Positions 1 through 9,658 of a DNA stretch of 64,000 bases are shown here, in pieces. A program made the position numbers and the translations under genes. The stretch is taken from assembly GCA_963920575.1 (NCBI GenBank), contig OY986972.1:9808010-9872009 (forward strand), given 5' to 3'. The stretch's first letter is position 1, and each line of letters starts with the position of its first letter. This DNA comes from Narthecium ossifragum. Taxonomy: Eukaryota; Streptophyta; Magnoliopsida; Dioscoreales; Nartheciaceae. The notes beneath the pieces were generated by a model that saw only the letters and a program-made list of their open reading frames with translations, made no database searches and was not told the origin of the DNA.

Positions 1-1204
1 TTAATTGTTAAAATTGAAAGTATAGGGTCTTAATCGTTAAATTTGTAAAACTTGAGGGTAATAAATGGTAATTTACCCTTATAAATATGAAAACTGGACC
101 TATCGCCAATTATACCCTAATTTTAAACGGGAACCATTTTTTTCTCAGAATTTATTAGTAGTATCAGCACGACTTATGAAGCACATAGCATACGTTGGAG
201 GGCCGAGATTTTGATCTTCTGCTCCCTTTTTAGCATAACAAATACTTGACGAGGTTAGAATGGATACCAGCTGATACGCCCCGAAAAATTTGCTAAAGCA
301 CTAAATCCATTTAAAGGTATGTGTGGTCGTTTGCAAATGCTGCATAGACTGATGCAATATCTAGGTTTATGAAATTTGATATATTTGATTGGATGCATCC
401 GGGGTGTTTTTGCACCACTTGATTCATGGATAAGCGAAAGCGGCCAATTTTTCTATTGATGCAGTCAAAAGCAAAATGATATGCATCGGTTGATGTACAA
501 TCTCTGTTTTTTATATTTATTATGGCGTATCAATCAATATAGCCCAACACAGACAAACCTAACACACAAAGTTGGAGATTTTGATTTCATTATGGGGCAA
601 TATCTCACGAAGTAGCATTGAAGCCAAAAACTAGTACAATTGGGTGTATTGCAACAATGCAAGCCCTGCAATGATAGATCTCAGTCATCAAATGAAGATT
701 AGAAGATCAAGATTTATTCATGCTTTCAGATCAATGAAAGTTTCTATATACGTTGCATCTAACTAACTACCTAAAATCTTAGCTCACAACATGCCTTAAT
801 AGCTAAAAGCAATTCGAGGGGTGATAACATTTCATCGTCATAGGCATACTAGGTGGGCCCAGATGGGCCCCCTTTACCACCTAGCACGCGTAAATGTCAT
901 CCCCACTATTCCTTTCTCTCACTCTCCTAACCATCCGTTAACCACCTCCCATTAGTCCCTTTTATATGAGTTCATCTCGATCACCTGATATATCCGGTCA
1001 TAATTTGGATCGGACATCCTCAATCGTATGATAGAATTCACTGATTCTTATACAATAGATTAGGTGAGGCCCGTGCCCCTGGCACTGTTTCAATCAAAGG
1101 TGGTTATTTTCAAATCATGTGCACGATTCTTATTCTCCATATCTACGTACCCACCCACAACCGTTGTGAAGGAGCTATTTAGTTATAGCATGAACCCAAT
1201 CATA
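1..1204. other. Intergenic sequence without a recognisable gene
   Basis: AT-rich sequence with no coding segment that resembles a known family. At 1062-1085 there is a short hairpin (arms GTGCC and GGCAC) preceded by GGTGAGGCCC. It resembles the start of the repeats found near 7050 and 58892. The last bases, 1205-1218, are the target site of the LINE that follows. Confidence 0.6.
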
Positions 1205-1218
1205 ACATGCCACGTACT

Positions 1219-1315
1219 GGCGGAGGAAGGATGGGAGGATGATGATGACGAGGAGATGGCTATGCTACTGGCGGAGCATGGCGATCCGAGATCCCCCGCC
1301 ATCTGGTCTCCATGA
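1219..1315 (+). pseudogene. LINE ORF1 C-terminal remnant
   Basis: An open frame entering from the left boundary ends in acidic residues (EDDDDEE) and then AEHGDPRSPAIWSP before the TGA at 1313-1315. Only the last 30 or so residues belong to the element. The stop overlaps the start of ORF2 as ATGA (1312-1315), an arrangement that would allow termination-reinitiation. ORF1 of plant L1 elements normally encodes an RNA-binding protein, often with a DUF4283 domain and a zinc knuckle; none of that is present here. Confidence 0.65.
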
Positions 1316-2034
1316 TAGTGATATCCTGGAATTGTAGAGGAGTTGGGTTCCGGAAAGTGCATCGGATCTGTCGGAGACTGATTGTGAGGCATACACCTGA
1401 TCTTCTTCTCCTCCTTGATGTGGGTCTGTCTGATGGGGATTTGGCAAGAGTGAATTCCAGTCTTGGCACTTCTTGGGGTACATCCTTGATACCCTGCATT
1501 GGTCGTCTCGGAGGCATCCTGGCGGTGTGGAAACTCAGTTTGGGTTTTGTCTCCTTTGTCAATATCTCTCGGCAAGTTTTCCACGGGGTTGTGACTGATG
1601 ACAAGGGAGCTCAGCTTAGGATCTCGGTCGTCTACGCTGCCAGAACATGGTGGGAGCGCTCTCAACTTTGGCAGGAACTCCTCTGGGCTTGCTGGACAAA
1701 TGGTCCTCACCTGTTCATTGGTGACTTCAATGTCATCTCCTCCCCTTTTGAGAAGCGTGGTGGCCGCCCATTCTTTCTTAACAGAGGCATCCGAGACTTC
1801 CTTAGTTTTGTCTCTTCGTGTGGGTTGGTTGATCTGGGCTTTGTGGGTTTGAGGTTTACTTGGTCGAACAAGCAAAAGGGGAGAAATAGAGTCCTGGAAC
1901 GCCTGGACCGGGGTCTGGTGAATGAGTCCTGGAAATCCAAGTTTGCTGGCTCCGCGATCCGGCACCTTCCTCGCCTATCTTTTGACCATAATCCCATGCT
2001 TCTTACTATGGAGAGTACCCCCCCGTCCATCTGA
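1312..2034 (+). pseudogene. LINE ORF2, endonuclease domain
   Basis: The first 240 codons of ORF2 encode an exonuclease-endonuclease-phosphatase domain, the enzyme that nicks target DNA to prime reverse transcription. Visible motifs are ISWNCRG at the N terminus, GDFNVI around residue 138, RLDRGL near residue 200, and a SFDHNP version of the C-terminal catalytic SDH motif. The frame closes at 2032-2034, just after the endonuclease. Downstream LINE sequence continues in other frames, so a frameshift separates this part from the reverse transcriptase. The ATG at 1312 is chosen because it begins directly at the conserved strand. Confidence 0.9.
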
Positions 2035-2597
2035 CCCAACTCCCTTCAGATTAGAGAAGTTCTGGCTTCATGAGAAGGAGTTTGAGGCTCTGGTTAAAAG
2101 AGTCTGGGCGCGCCCCCGCAGAGGATCCAGACAATAACAGTTTGCTGGCAGACTACAGGAGATCAAGAAGCATCTTAAACTTTGGAATCATAAAGATGAA
2201 GCCGACCTGTTCAAGACCGGTGCCCATGTTGAAAGTGTTCTCACAATTCTGTACGAGAAGGAGGAGCTCGGCATACTCACTGACGAGGAAGAAGTGGAGC
2301 TTCGTTGTCTAGAAAACCGGCACACTGCCAATTTGCTAAGACAAGAGGCGTTTGTCAGCCGCCGTTTCCGTCGAAGCTGGATTATGGCAGGTGATCGTAA
2401 CACGAAGTTTTTTCACTCCCTTGCAAATCGTCGGCGACACAGATCCAAAGTCACTGATCGTTCGTGAAGACGGAGTAATTTTGGGTTCTCAAGATGACAT
2501 TGCAGAAGCCATGAATCAGCACTTTAAGCAACTATGGACAGAATTGGGTGAGGAAGAAGATTGTGTACTCCCCCCCCCCCCCCCCCCCCCCCCCCCC
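2035..2597 (+). pseudogene. LINE ORF2, decayed linker ending in a poly-C tract
   Basis: This stretch joins the endonuclease to the reverse transcriptase and is readable only by switching frames. Typical L1 linker words survive, such as SWIMAGDRNTKFFHSLANRR (in two frames near 2380-2430) and EAMNQHFKQLW near 2510. It ends in an uninterrupted run of about 28 C at 2570-2597. The run would encode polyproline or polyglycine depending on strand and is a likely slippage site. Confidence 0.8.
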
Positions 2598-3535
2598 TTC
2601 CAAGACTCAGCCAATCTAGGCAGCAACTCTTGATTGAAGACGTTTTGGAGAGTGAAATCCTAGCTGCTATGAAAGAGATGAGCTCAGACAAGTACGCGGG
2701 GCCTGATGGTCTCCCAATTGAATTCTACACCAAATTTTGGGGTGTTCTTCGCATGGACCTGGTGCAACTCATCTCCAGCTTCTTCAACACAGCAAGGCTT
2801 CCTTCCGGCTGGAATTCGACCTTCATCTCTCTGATCCCCAAGACGGCGAATCCTAGGCGTATCAAAGACTTCCGTCCTATAAGTCTCTGTAACGTGTGTT
2901 ACAAAATTATTACCTCTATCCTTGCTAACCGCCTCTGTAGAGTCCTTGGCGAGTTGATCGGGCCCGAGCAATCCGCATACGTCCCGGAGAGAAGCATCTT
3001 TGATAATATCTCCGCTGCTCAAGAGCTCCTCCACTCTCTCCACCGGGCACCGAAAACGAAGGGACTTATGGCTGTGAAGGTTGATATCCAGTCCGCGTAT
3101 GACAGCGTCCGATGGTCTTTCCTCCTACAAGTCATGGAAGCAATGGGTTTTCCGGTGATCTGGCGACAGTGGATTCTTGGTTGTATTACTTCATCCTCTT
3201 TCTCCCTAATTGTGAATGGTTTGGTTTCAGACTTCTTCACTGTCTCACGCGGCATCCGCCAGGGAGATCCGATTTCTCCGTATTTATTCCTCTTGGTGCA
3301 GGAAGTACTAGCGCAGCTTTTGAAGGGGCTCTCAGGAGTGAAGTTCCATGGCGGCAGCGTTTCCTTCTCGCACTTACTGTATGCCGACGACTGCTTGCTG
3401 GTCACCAGAGCTACAGTGGATGAGGCACAAAAGATCAAGGCCATTTTTGAAGACTTCAAGCGCTTCTCTGGACTTGCAGTCAACCCAACCAAATCTCAAG
3501 TTCGCTTCTCCCCCATTGTGGATCAAGCCAGGTGA
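2598..3535 (+). pseudogene. LINE ORF2, reverse transcriptase domain
   Basis: About 310 codons of uninterrupted non-LTR reverse transcriptase. Motifs in order are YAGPDGLPIEFY, SLIPK, DFRPISLCNV, the first catalytic aspartate in VKVDIQSAYDSVRW, GIRQGDPISPYLF, and the catalytic YADD box in LLYADDCLL. All three metal-binding aspartates are present, so this block is well preserved although the whole ORF2 is not. The frame stops at 3533-3535 shortly after the thumb begins, and continues in another frame from 3551. Confidence 0.93.
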
Positions 3536-4338
3536 CTTCACATTTGTCAAGTGATGGGGATTACAAAAGTTAATGACTGCCTAAAGTATTTGGGAGTGCC
3601 GATTGATGGGGGTCGCATAAAGGTTGCAACGTTCAATGGCTTGATCGAGAATTTCCAGAGGGCCCTCAGCAGCTGGTCCTCCCTCAAGCTCGCGGGGTCT
3701 GGCCGGGTGGTTCTTATTAAATCTGTCCTCCAAGCCTCTCCGACTCATACCTTCTTCGCATCCCATATTCCCAAGTCTGTTATCAAGTGCCTCGAATTTC
3801 TTACTAGAAATTTTTTGTGGAATGGGAAGAAGGCCGGCAGGGTTGCTTGGCGTCGTGTCTGCTCACCTATTGAAGCTGGCGGCCTAGGTCTCAAGGATTT
3901 CTCAACATGGCAGATGACACTCTGTCTCAAGCGGGCAGCAAGTCTGGCTTTGGAACCAGATTCCATCTAGGCGCTATTGACAAGGGAGAAATACAAATGG
4001 GAAGGAAACCTGCCGACAGGAAGCGTACCGAGCAGATGCTCAGCTCATTGGCGGAGAACATGTGCTGCAGCTAGGAGACTTCAGGAAGGTCTAAAGTGGA
4101 TCCCGTCAGCCCATAGTAAGGTTAGTGTTTTGCATGACTGTTGGTTTCAAGAGCTCCCCCTCTCTGCTTCTCCTTCCTTGTTCTCGAGCTCTCTTCCTCC
4201 CAATCTTCGAGTGAGTGATCTTGTGGATGAGAGGGGTTGCTGGCGAGAGGACCTTCTTCGCGACCTCTTCCATGAAGATCTGGCTTTGGTTATCCAGGAT
4301 GTCTGCCTGGACATATCTTCACAGAGGGATCGGCTAGT
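3536..4338 (+). pseudogene. LINE ORF2, thumb and connector region
   Basis: The frame from 3551 continues LINE sequence with CLKYLGVPIDGGRI, SGRVVLIKSVLQA and a GGLGLKDF motif near 3880, all usual after the YADD box in plant L1 ORF2. It stops at 3968-3970. The following 350 bases still read as LINE in a shifted frame (VLHDCWFQELP, then RVSDLVDERGCWRED). At least two frameshifts lie in this block. Confidence 0.85.
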
Positions 4339-5152
4339 GTGGAAGCTCTCCAGCAATCGATCTACCAATGGTTAGCCAATCAAGATGTTAACTGGGAGGG
4401 AGAGGAGAGGACTGCTGGATGGCTTAACTGCTGGAAATCCCCGGTTGGAGCGAGAATCAAATTTTTCCTTTGGCGTCTTTTTCATGGAAAAATCATTACC
4501 TTGGAGGAGCTATGGCGATGGGGAACTTCCTCTGACCCTTCCTATCGAAGGTGCGGCAACCAACTGGAGTCCATACCTCACATTTTCTTCTTCTGTGATT
4601 TCTCTACGGAGGTTTGGGGTCGCGTTCGTAGCGGCAGATCCCGTCCAACCTCAGTTGATGGTTGCTGGCGGATCATGTCTGCGCCAGGACGATCCTTCCC
4701 GGCTGAATACAAAACTCTGGCGGGATACACCCTATGGTGGCTTTGGAAGGAAAGAAACGCGGTCCTCTTTAATGACCAGTGCCTACGAGCCTGCGACCTT
4801 GCTCGCCTCATCTTCAAACAAGCTAGGGAGTTCTCCCTTTCCCTCCCTCGGCATTTGGCCCCTGTCACCTCAGTCGATGCCTCTTTCGTTCTCCGAACTG
4901 ATGCTTCAGTCCGCAGAGGAATTGCTGGTCTTGGGGCTGCTCTATTTTCAAATTCAGTGGTGATAGCCTCATGGCAAGGCTGTCGAGCTGTGCAGACCGT
5001 CGTTGAGGCTGAGCTGTGGGCCATCGAAGCAGGGCTTAAGCATGCTTCTCAAAGGGGAATTCGGTGTCTAATTATTGAATCTGATTCTCTGATGGGAGTG
5101 GGTTTTGTCACGGGGAAGCTAGCTTGGCCCCGCGAGCTAGTTGATCCTTTGC
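4339..5152 (+). pseudogene. LINE ORF2, zf-RVT and RNase H domains
   Basis: An open frame encodes the zf-RVT zinc-binding region (WKSPVGARIKFFLWRLFHGK, then a cysteine/histidine segment ending CDFSTEVWGR). An RNase H domain follows, with catalytic acids in LRTDAS, EAELWAIEAG and IESDS. RNase H is expected to end a little further on, but the frame is cut at 5152 by the hAT insertion. Its remaining C terminus resumes at 6335. Beyond 5153 the open frame continues into transposon sequence and has no coding meaning. Confidence 0.9.
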
Positions 5153-6326
5153 CAGTGGCGGAACCAGGGGGCGAGGGGGGGAAGCTGCCCCCCCTGGCGA
5201 CGCCGGAACCCCCAGTCCCCCTCTCCGGCCCTCCCCCGTCTCCGGGACCCGCCCCCTCCCGGCAGGGTCGGCACCCAACCAGCCAACCAGTCCCCGTCCC
5301 CCTCTTCGGCCCTCCCCCCTCTCCGGCCCTCACCCCAGTCCCCCTCTCCGGCCCTCCCCCCTCTCCGGCTCCCCACCCCTCCCCCCTCTCCAGCATCCGC
5401 CCCCACCCGGCAGGGCATGGCCGGCCGGCACCCAAACCCATCCAGTGAGAAAAACAGAGCATTAAAATCAGATGCTCTGTTTTTTTTTAAAAAAAAAATA
5501 TTTGATTTAGTTAATTATTTGATAATGTTAGGATCTATAATTTATTAGTTTAATTTAGTTAATTATTTATTTGTTAGGATTTAGTTAATTATTTGATAAT
5601 TTATTAGTTTGATTTCTAATTGTCACATTTTTTTATATTTTTGTTTTGTTTTATTTAAATAATGGATAAGTTTGTGATAGAAAAAACCACTAAGCGGACA
5701 AAATGGAATGGATTTTTGAAAAAAGTCAAAACTTTGTGTCGATAATTCTATTAGTATACCAAATATTGAAGGAATTATACCAACTCGCAGTCGTTCGAGG
5801 CGTGGAGGGCAAAATATTACTTATATGTATCATTTTCGTGTTGATATGTTTTTTCAAGTTATTGATTTCATCACTTAAGAGATGAATCATCATTTCCGCA
5901 AAAGAAAGTACGGAGATACTTTTTTGCATAGCATGCCTTGATCCAAGAAACTCATTCTCAGCATTTGATCATGCTAAGTTATGTCGTCTTGCTGAACTTT
6001 ATGAAGAGGATTTCACAGCAGCTGATCGTAATAAGATGTGAGATGACTGGATGAATGATTGCATACATCGAGCGGGAAATTTTTAAAACTATTGAGACAT
6101 CATTTTGCAACGTTTTCAAAAAATACAAAAGCGTAGGATCCAACTTCCACCTCTCAATCATAGCACATAGTCTAATACGCATATTTTAATATTTATATTG
6201 TTTTTATTCCTAATGTTCGATATTGTAATTCTAATGTATTTTTTACATTACTTAAAAGAAAAAAAAATTGATCATTTTGCTTTAGATTTCGCCCCCCCCT
6301 TAAATCTCATCCTGGTTCCGCCACTG
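5153..6326 (+). mobile_element. Non-autonomous hAT element (ZMYM1-type) inside the LINE
   Basis: The ends are perfect 16-bp inverted repeats, CAGTGGCGGAACCAGG at 5153-5168 and its complement at 6311-6326. They are flanked by the 8-bp duplication TCCTTTGC (5145-5152 and 6327-6334). CAGTGGCGGA ends with 8-bp duplications are characteristic of hAT transposons. The left 250 bp is a C-rich tandem repeat built on CCCCCTCTCCGGCCCTCC; the rest is AT-rich and holds a transposase remnant. It must have inserted after the LINE. Confidence 0.93.
5776..6030 (+). pseudogene. hAT transposase remnant, ZMYM1/TTF-type family
   Basis: Two frames carry recognisable pieces of the transposase found in plant 'zinc finger MYM-type protein 1-like' genes. 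The first reads GGQNITYMYHFRVDMFFQVI and runs into a stop at about 5875. The second reads CIACLDPRNSFSAFDHAKLC and then RLAELYEEDFTAADRNKM before a stop near 6028. These match the region before the hAT dimerisation domain. No catalytic domain remains, so the element must have relied on a transposase made elsewhere. Confidence 0.75.
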
Positions 6327-6334
6327 TCCTTTGC

Positions 6335-6514
6335 TTTCAATTTGGAGATTGGCTGCGGCACTCATCAGTGTTGTTTTTGTACACATCCCCCATGAGTTTA
6401 ATTCCGTGGCAGATGGTCTCGCTGCCGTTGCTTGGGCGAGCTTGTCGGGGTTTGCCCCATGAGTCGTTGTAACAGCCTTTCGGCTTAACTAAGCAAAAAA
6501 AAAAAAAAAAAAAA
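6335..6514 (+). pseudogene. LINE 3' end and poly-A tail
   Basis: After the hAT target duplication the LINE resumes. The RNase H C-terminal words are still readable (GDWL, then VPHEFNSVADGLA-like in shifted frames). It ends with a short 3' UTR, TGTAACAGCCTTTCGGCTTAACT, and about 21 A. The same 3' UTR pattern (TGTACCAGCC...GACTTAACTTAGG) ends the second LINE copy at 42.1 kb, which places both in one family. Confidence 0.85.
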
Positions 6515-6663
6515 ACATGCCACGTACTCTATAACTGCCAGTGCTGGGGTGATTCTCCGCCCTTAGATTGAATCCAAAATCTTTTCTCCACTGTTAGTTA
6601 TAAAAAGCATGGGCTATATCTCGACCGTATGATGTAAATAAAAGGCTGTCTTATAAGAGTAGA

Positions 6664-7050
6664 TATCAATCTTATAAGGAGCAATAACGGTTAACCTGCA
6701 TTAATTCATATCCCCTAAGTTTCTTTATATATATTCTCTAAGTTTGCTTTATATAAACCTGCATTAATTCATATTAACCTAAGTTCTATTAATATTATCT
6801 TATATGCAATATGCAAAGACTTATATTATATGTATTTTATATACCCTAAGTTAGACTTATAATATTTTATTTTATATTTTATTGGCTATGTTTTATGGTG
6901 GCAGTGAACAAAAAGCTATGACCAACCTTCGAACCCTGGACCAACTACGGGTCAACACAGCCGTCTAACCAGACAAACTACATGGAGTTTGTTAAAATTT
7001 TATATTAACAATAATGAAAAACTGTGGCAGGGGCACAGGTGAGTACTAGT
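6664..7050 (-). repeat. SINE-like dispersed repeat, copy A
   Basis: The reverse complement of this block matches 58892-59268 almost base for base over about 380 bp. Read on the minus strand it starts ACTAGTACTCACCTGTGCC, carries a GTGCC/GGCAC hairpin, and then a tRNA-like segment with a candidate A box (TGGTTAGACGG) and B box (GGTTCGAAGG) about 35 bases apart. An AT-rich body follows. The internal pol III-type boxes suggest a SINE, but no poly-A or T tail or target duplication was found. The shared start with larger elements near 29.0 and 32.5 kb may mean another class. Confidence 0.7.
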
Positions 7051-7274
7051 GCATTATAACACTGGTAACATTTACGTTTGAAGACCGGAAATTAACACCC
7101 ACCCGGGCCATCAGTGGGAATGGCAGCAGACTCGATATTATCTAATTAACTAACATGAACTCTTCATCAGCAAAGAATATTTTAAGATGAAGGCAATGCA
7201 TTCCCCTTTCATGATATGATAGTCCATGCCATGCATTATCTCTCCATTCCCAGCAGGTTGGGGGGCCATTCTTC

Positions 7275-7615
7275 CTATAGTGTCTCCGTGCACCACCACC
7301 TCAGCCATGCGCCCATGCCCACCTCTTCCTTCCTCTTTCTCGGCTCCTTCTGCCTCTCTGTCGGTTTGTAGTACATCCCATATAGTAACAGTTGCCCTAA
7401 AGCTAACATCATTCCAAGTCCATTTGGAACCTGAAACCATAGAAAAATACATATACATAGTATATAACATGACGAGATAGAAAGAGACAGCAGGATAGAG
7501 AGATAGGAGAGAGAGAGAGAGAGTTACAGTGATGTATTGATCTAAATGGATGAGAACATATGCTATCCAACAGACACCGTTTAGCAAGGATGCAATGGAG
7601 AAGGCCATTATGAAC
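7275..7615 (-). pseudogene. SWEET sugar transporter, last two exons only
   Basis: The minus strand contains an exon at 7528-7615 reading FIMAFSIASLLNGVCWIAYV and LIHLDQYIT. A GT donor and an intron with a GA-repeat follow, then a final exon at 7275-7430 reading VPNGLGMMLALGQLLLYGMY, a basic tail (YKPTERQKEPRKRK) and a stop. This is the end of the second MtN3/saliva triple-helix repeat of SWEET uniporters, which move sugars across membranes. Splicing joins in frame (DQYIT/VPNGLG). The first four or so exons are not found upstream within the window, so this is a gene fragment. A translocated or captured piece is likelier than an intact gene. Confidence 0.85.
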
Positions 7616-8000
7616 CTACACTATAGTTGACATTCATTCAAATCTGCCAAGAAACATACATTTTCTCTTACGATGTTGTTCTTCTCTTGCAGTGCTGCAT
7701 TCGACTATTAGGGAAGGATTGCCCTCTTTTAGGTATACAATAAATGTGTTTGATGCAAGTAAGTAAACCTATGAGTGCATAAAACCAGTTCAATGAAACT
7801 ATGAGATATGTCCAACAGGAAACTGCATTCCACCTCCTTTCAAAGAGGGCGTTCGGCGTCGCCCTCTTCACGGACTGGGAAATTTTTCAGTCCAGGTATC
7901 AGTTTGATTTGATAAAATATGCATTAAGGATTGAGATGCCTATTAGATATGAGATTATTAGTCAGAGTCAATCACAACCTTTTGCTTCTCTTGTATGTAG

Positions 8001-8110
8001 ATAAGAGGGATGTCTCACCACTACCAACTTCGAATTCACTAGCACGCTTAGGATCACTTTCAATCTCAAGTAGACCAACTGCTTTAAGCTCGTCAAGTAT
8101 CATGCGACGG
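8001..8110 (+). pseudogene. Candidate exon of an unidentified gene, 5' of the CACTA-like element
   Basis: A polypyrimidine tract and TATGTAG acceptor precede 8001, and a consensus CGG/GTAAGT donor follows 8110. The open frame is serine-rich (SNSLARLGSLSISSRPTALS then SSSIMRR). Its 3' phase (0) fits the exon at 16098, on the far side of the transposon. The minus strand of the same block is also open (RRMILDELKAVGLLEIESDP), so the strand is not certain. Family not recognised. Confidence 0.35.
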
Positions 8111-8399
8111 GTAAGTGCATTTGTATTCCTCTTTATTATGTGCATAGAAGCAAAACATGATCGTCCAATTTATTGTGAAGTAAATATGCTGGATGTTTTA
8201 TGTAAACAACATACCGATTTAGAGACAGAAGTGTAAATAACACGGTGAACACAAATTTTGGCATTGTCATAGAAATTTTGGCATTGTCACGGATGTCGGT
8301 GTAAGATCATGATAAAGTAGAAAAATATCACCTGAACAATGACATGATTATGTAAACTTTAGTCAGAGTTTCTTAGAGAAGTACTACAAAAATACACCC

Positions 8400-9140
8400 C
8401 CTTTTGCAACGGGCCAAAACTGCTGCTAAAAGTACTTAAACCGCTGCTAAAGCTATAAGGCAGCGGTTCAATACAGCGTCGCCGTTGCCCCTGCTGCCTA
8501 AACTTCTATGGCAGCAGTTAGACGACTTAAGGCAACGGTTTAGTTAAGTGTTACGGATAATGTATACTGCAGCAAAAAAAAAACATTCTGCAGTGGAATA
8601 CAACCGCTGTCATTAAGTGTTTTAGCAGCTACAAGAAACCGTTGCGGATGTCCTTATTGGCAACACTTAGCGCACGACGACAACAGTTACGTCCGGTTGC
8701 GAAAAATGGGTCTCACCACTGTTAAATGGTTAGCTGCAGCGGTTGGAATCTGTGGGCAGAGAGGTTTTGACAACGTTTATCGTACCGTTGCTAAAGTGCT
8801 ATTGTTACAGCGGATCTATATCGTTGCTAATGATCTTATCGCAATGATTCCATTGGTGTTGCTAATGGTGTATTAGCAACGGTCACAGGAAATGTTGCAT
8901 TAAGATCATTTGGCAGCGGTAAGCGATTGCTACTGATAGTTTATTCTGCAACGTTATAAATTTCTTTTGCAACAGTTTAAAACTGATGCAAAATGCTCAT
9001 TTGGCAGCGGTGTCCGAATCACTGCTAAATTAAAATTTGGCAGCGATTTGTAATTGCTGCTCAAAGTTCAATTACAACAATTTAATATTATTGCAGCGGT
9101 TTGGAACTGATGCAAAAGGCCCTGTCTATTTGCAATAGTT
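8400..9140. repeat. Left subterminal repeat block of the CACTA-like element
   Basis: Variants of a GCAGCGGTT core (GCAACGGTTT, GGCAGCGGTT, AACCGCTGC) recur roughly every 20-50 bases in both orientations. In CACTA elements such motifs bind the transposase. The density falls to background after about 9140. Confidence 0.75.
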
Positions 9141-9590
9141 TTGAGCGAATTTTTTCCCTGCATATTTTTTAATATAAATTAATCCAAATATTCAAATAAT
9201 ATTCCATAATATTCACACCATGTTATTTAATCATGTTCTAGTTATCTGAACGTACTGAATCCTCATTCATAACCCAAAAAATATTTATCATAATTCTAAA
9301 ATACACCGTATATATCAAAAATATAAACACTAATGTTCTCAAAACATTCAGGTTTTTTTATAAAACTAACAAACAGCTTGCACGATTTTTCTCACATTGT
9401 TCAACAAGAGCAACCTGCACAACAGTGAAAAAAATTCAAATGCACTAAAATTAGAACAAGCAATCCAATAGTTAGATATAAAAATTTAAATTTTGAAGAA
9501 CCTCCAAGTACAAATTTTCTAAAAAGCTATAGGTAGTAAGATTATAATAATGATAAGCACTGGCATAATAATCAAAGCAAATGGACTTAC

Positions 9591-9658
9591 GTCAACTGCG
9601 TCAGTACCATTATCCATAAGATCAATCTTAGTCATCAACCAACTTAGTGTCCTCTCTC
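9591..9658 (-). pseudogene. Captured exon of a DRP1-type dynamin-related GTPase
   Basis: A 68-bp exon on the minus strand, bounded by an AG acceptor and a GTAAGT donor, reads GERTLSWLMTKIDLMDNGTD and ends AVD. This matches the GTPase region of plant dynamin-related protein 1 around the G4 motif (T/N)KxD, whose usual form is GERTFGVLTKIDLMDKGTDA. One extra codon and a disturbed FGVL segment precede TKID. DRP1 proteins pinch membranes at the cell plate and plasma membrane. No further dynamin exon was recognised nearby, so only a fragment was captured. Confidence 0.7.

Larger units (their letters stand above)
1219..6514 (+). mobile_element. L1-type LINE, 5'-truncated, split by a hAT element
   Basis: A non-LTR retrotransposon flanked by the 14-bp target duplication ACATGCCACGTACT (1205-1218 and 6515-6528) and ending in a run of about 21 A. 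Reading left to right it holds the tail of ORF1, then ORF2 with an apurinic-type endonuclease, reverse transcriptase, zinc-binding zf-RVT and RNase H domains. This is the usual plant L1 order. Most of ORF1 and any 5' UTR are missing, as expected from incomplete reverse transcription. ORF2 is broken by frameshifts and by a 1174-bp hAT insertion at 5153-6326, so it is not autonomous. A second copy of the family lies at 41095-42133. Confidence 0.95.

Noticed and set aside
4339..5448. A single long coding region across 4339-5448
   Set aside because: The part after 5152 reads into the hAT terminal repeat; the true LINE frame ends at the insertion point.
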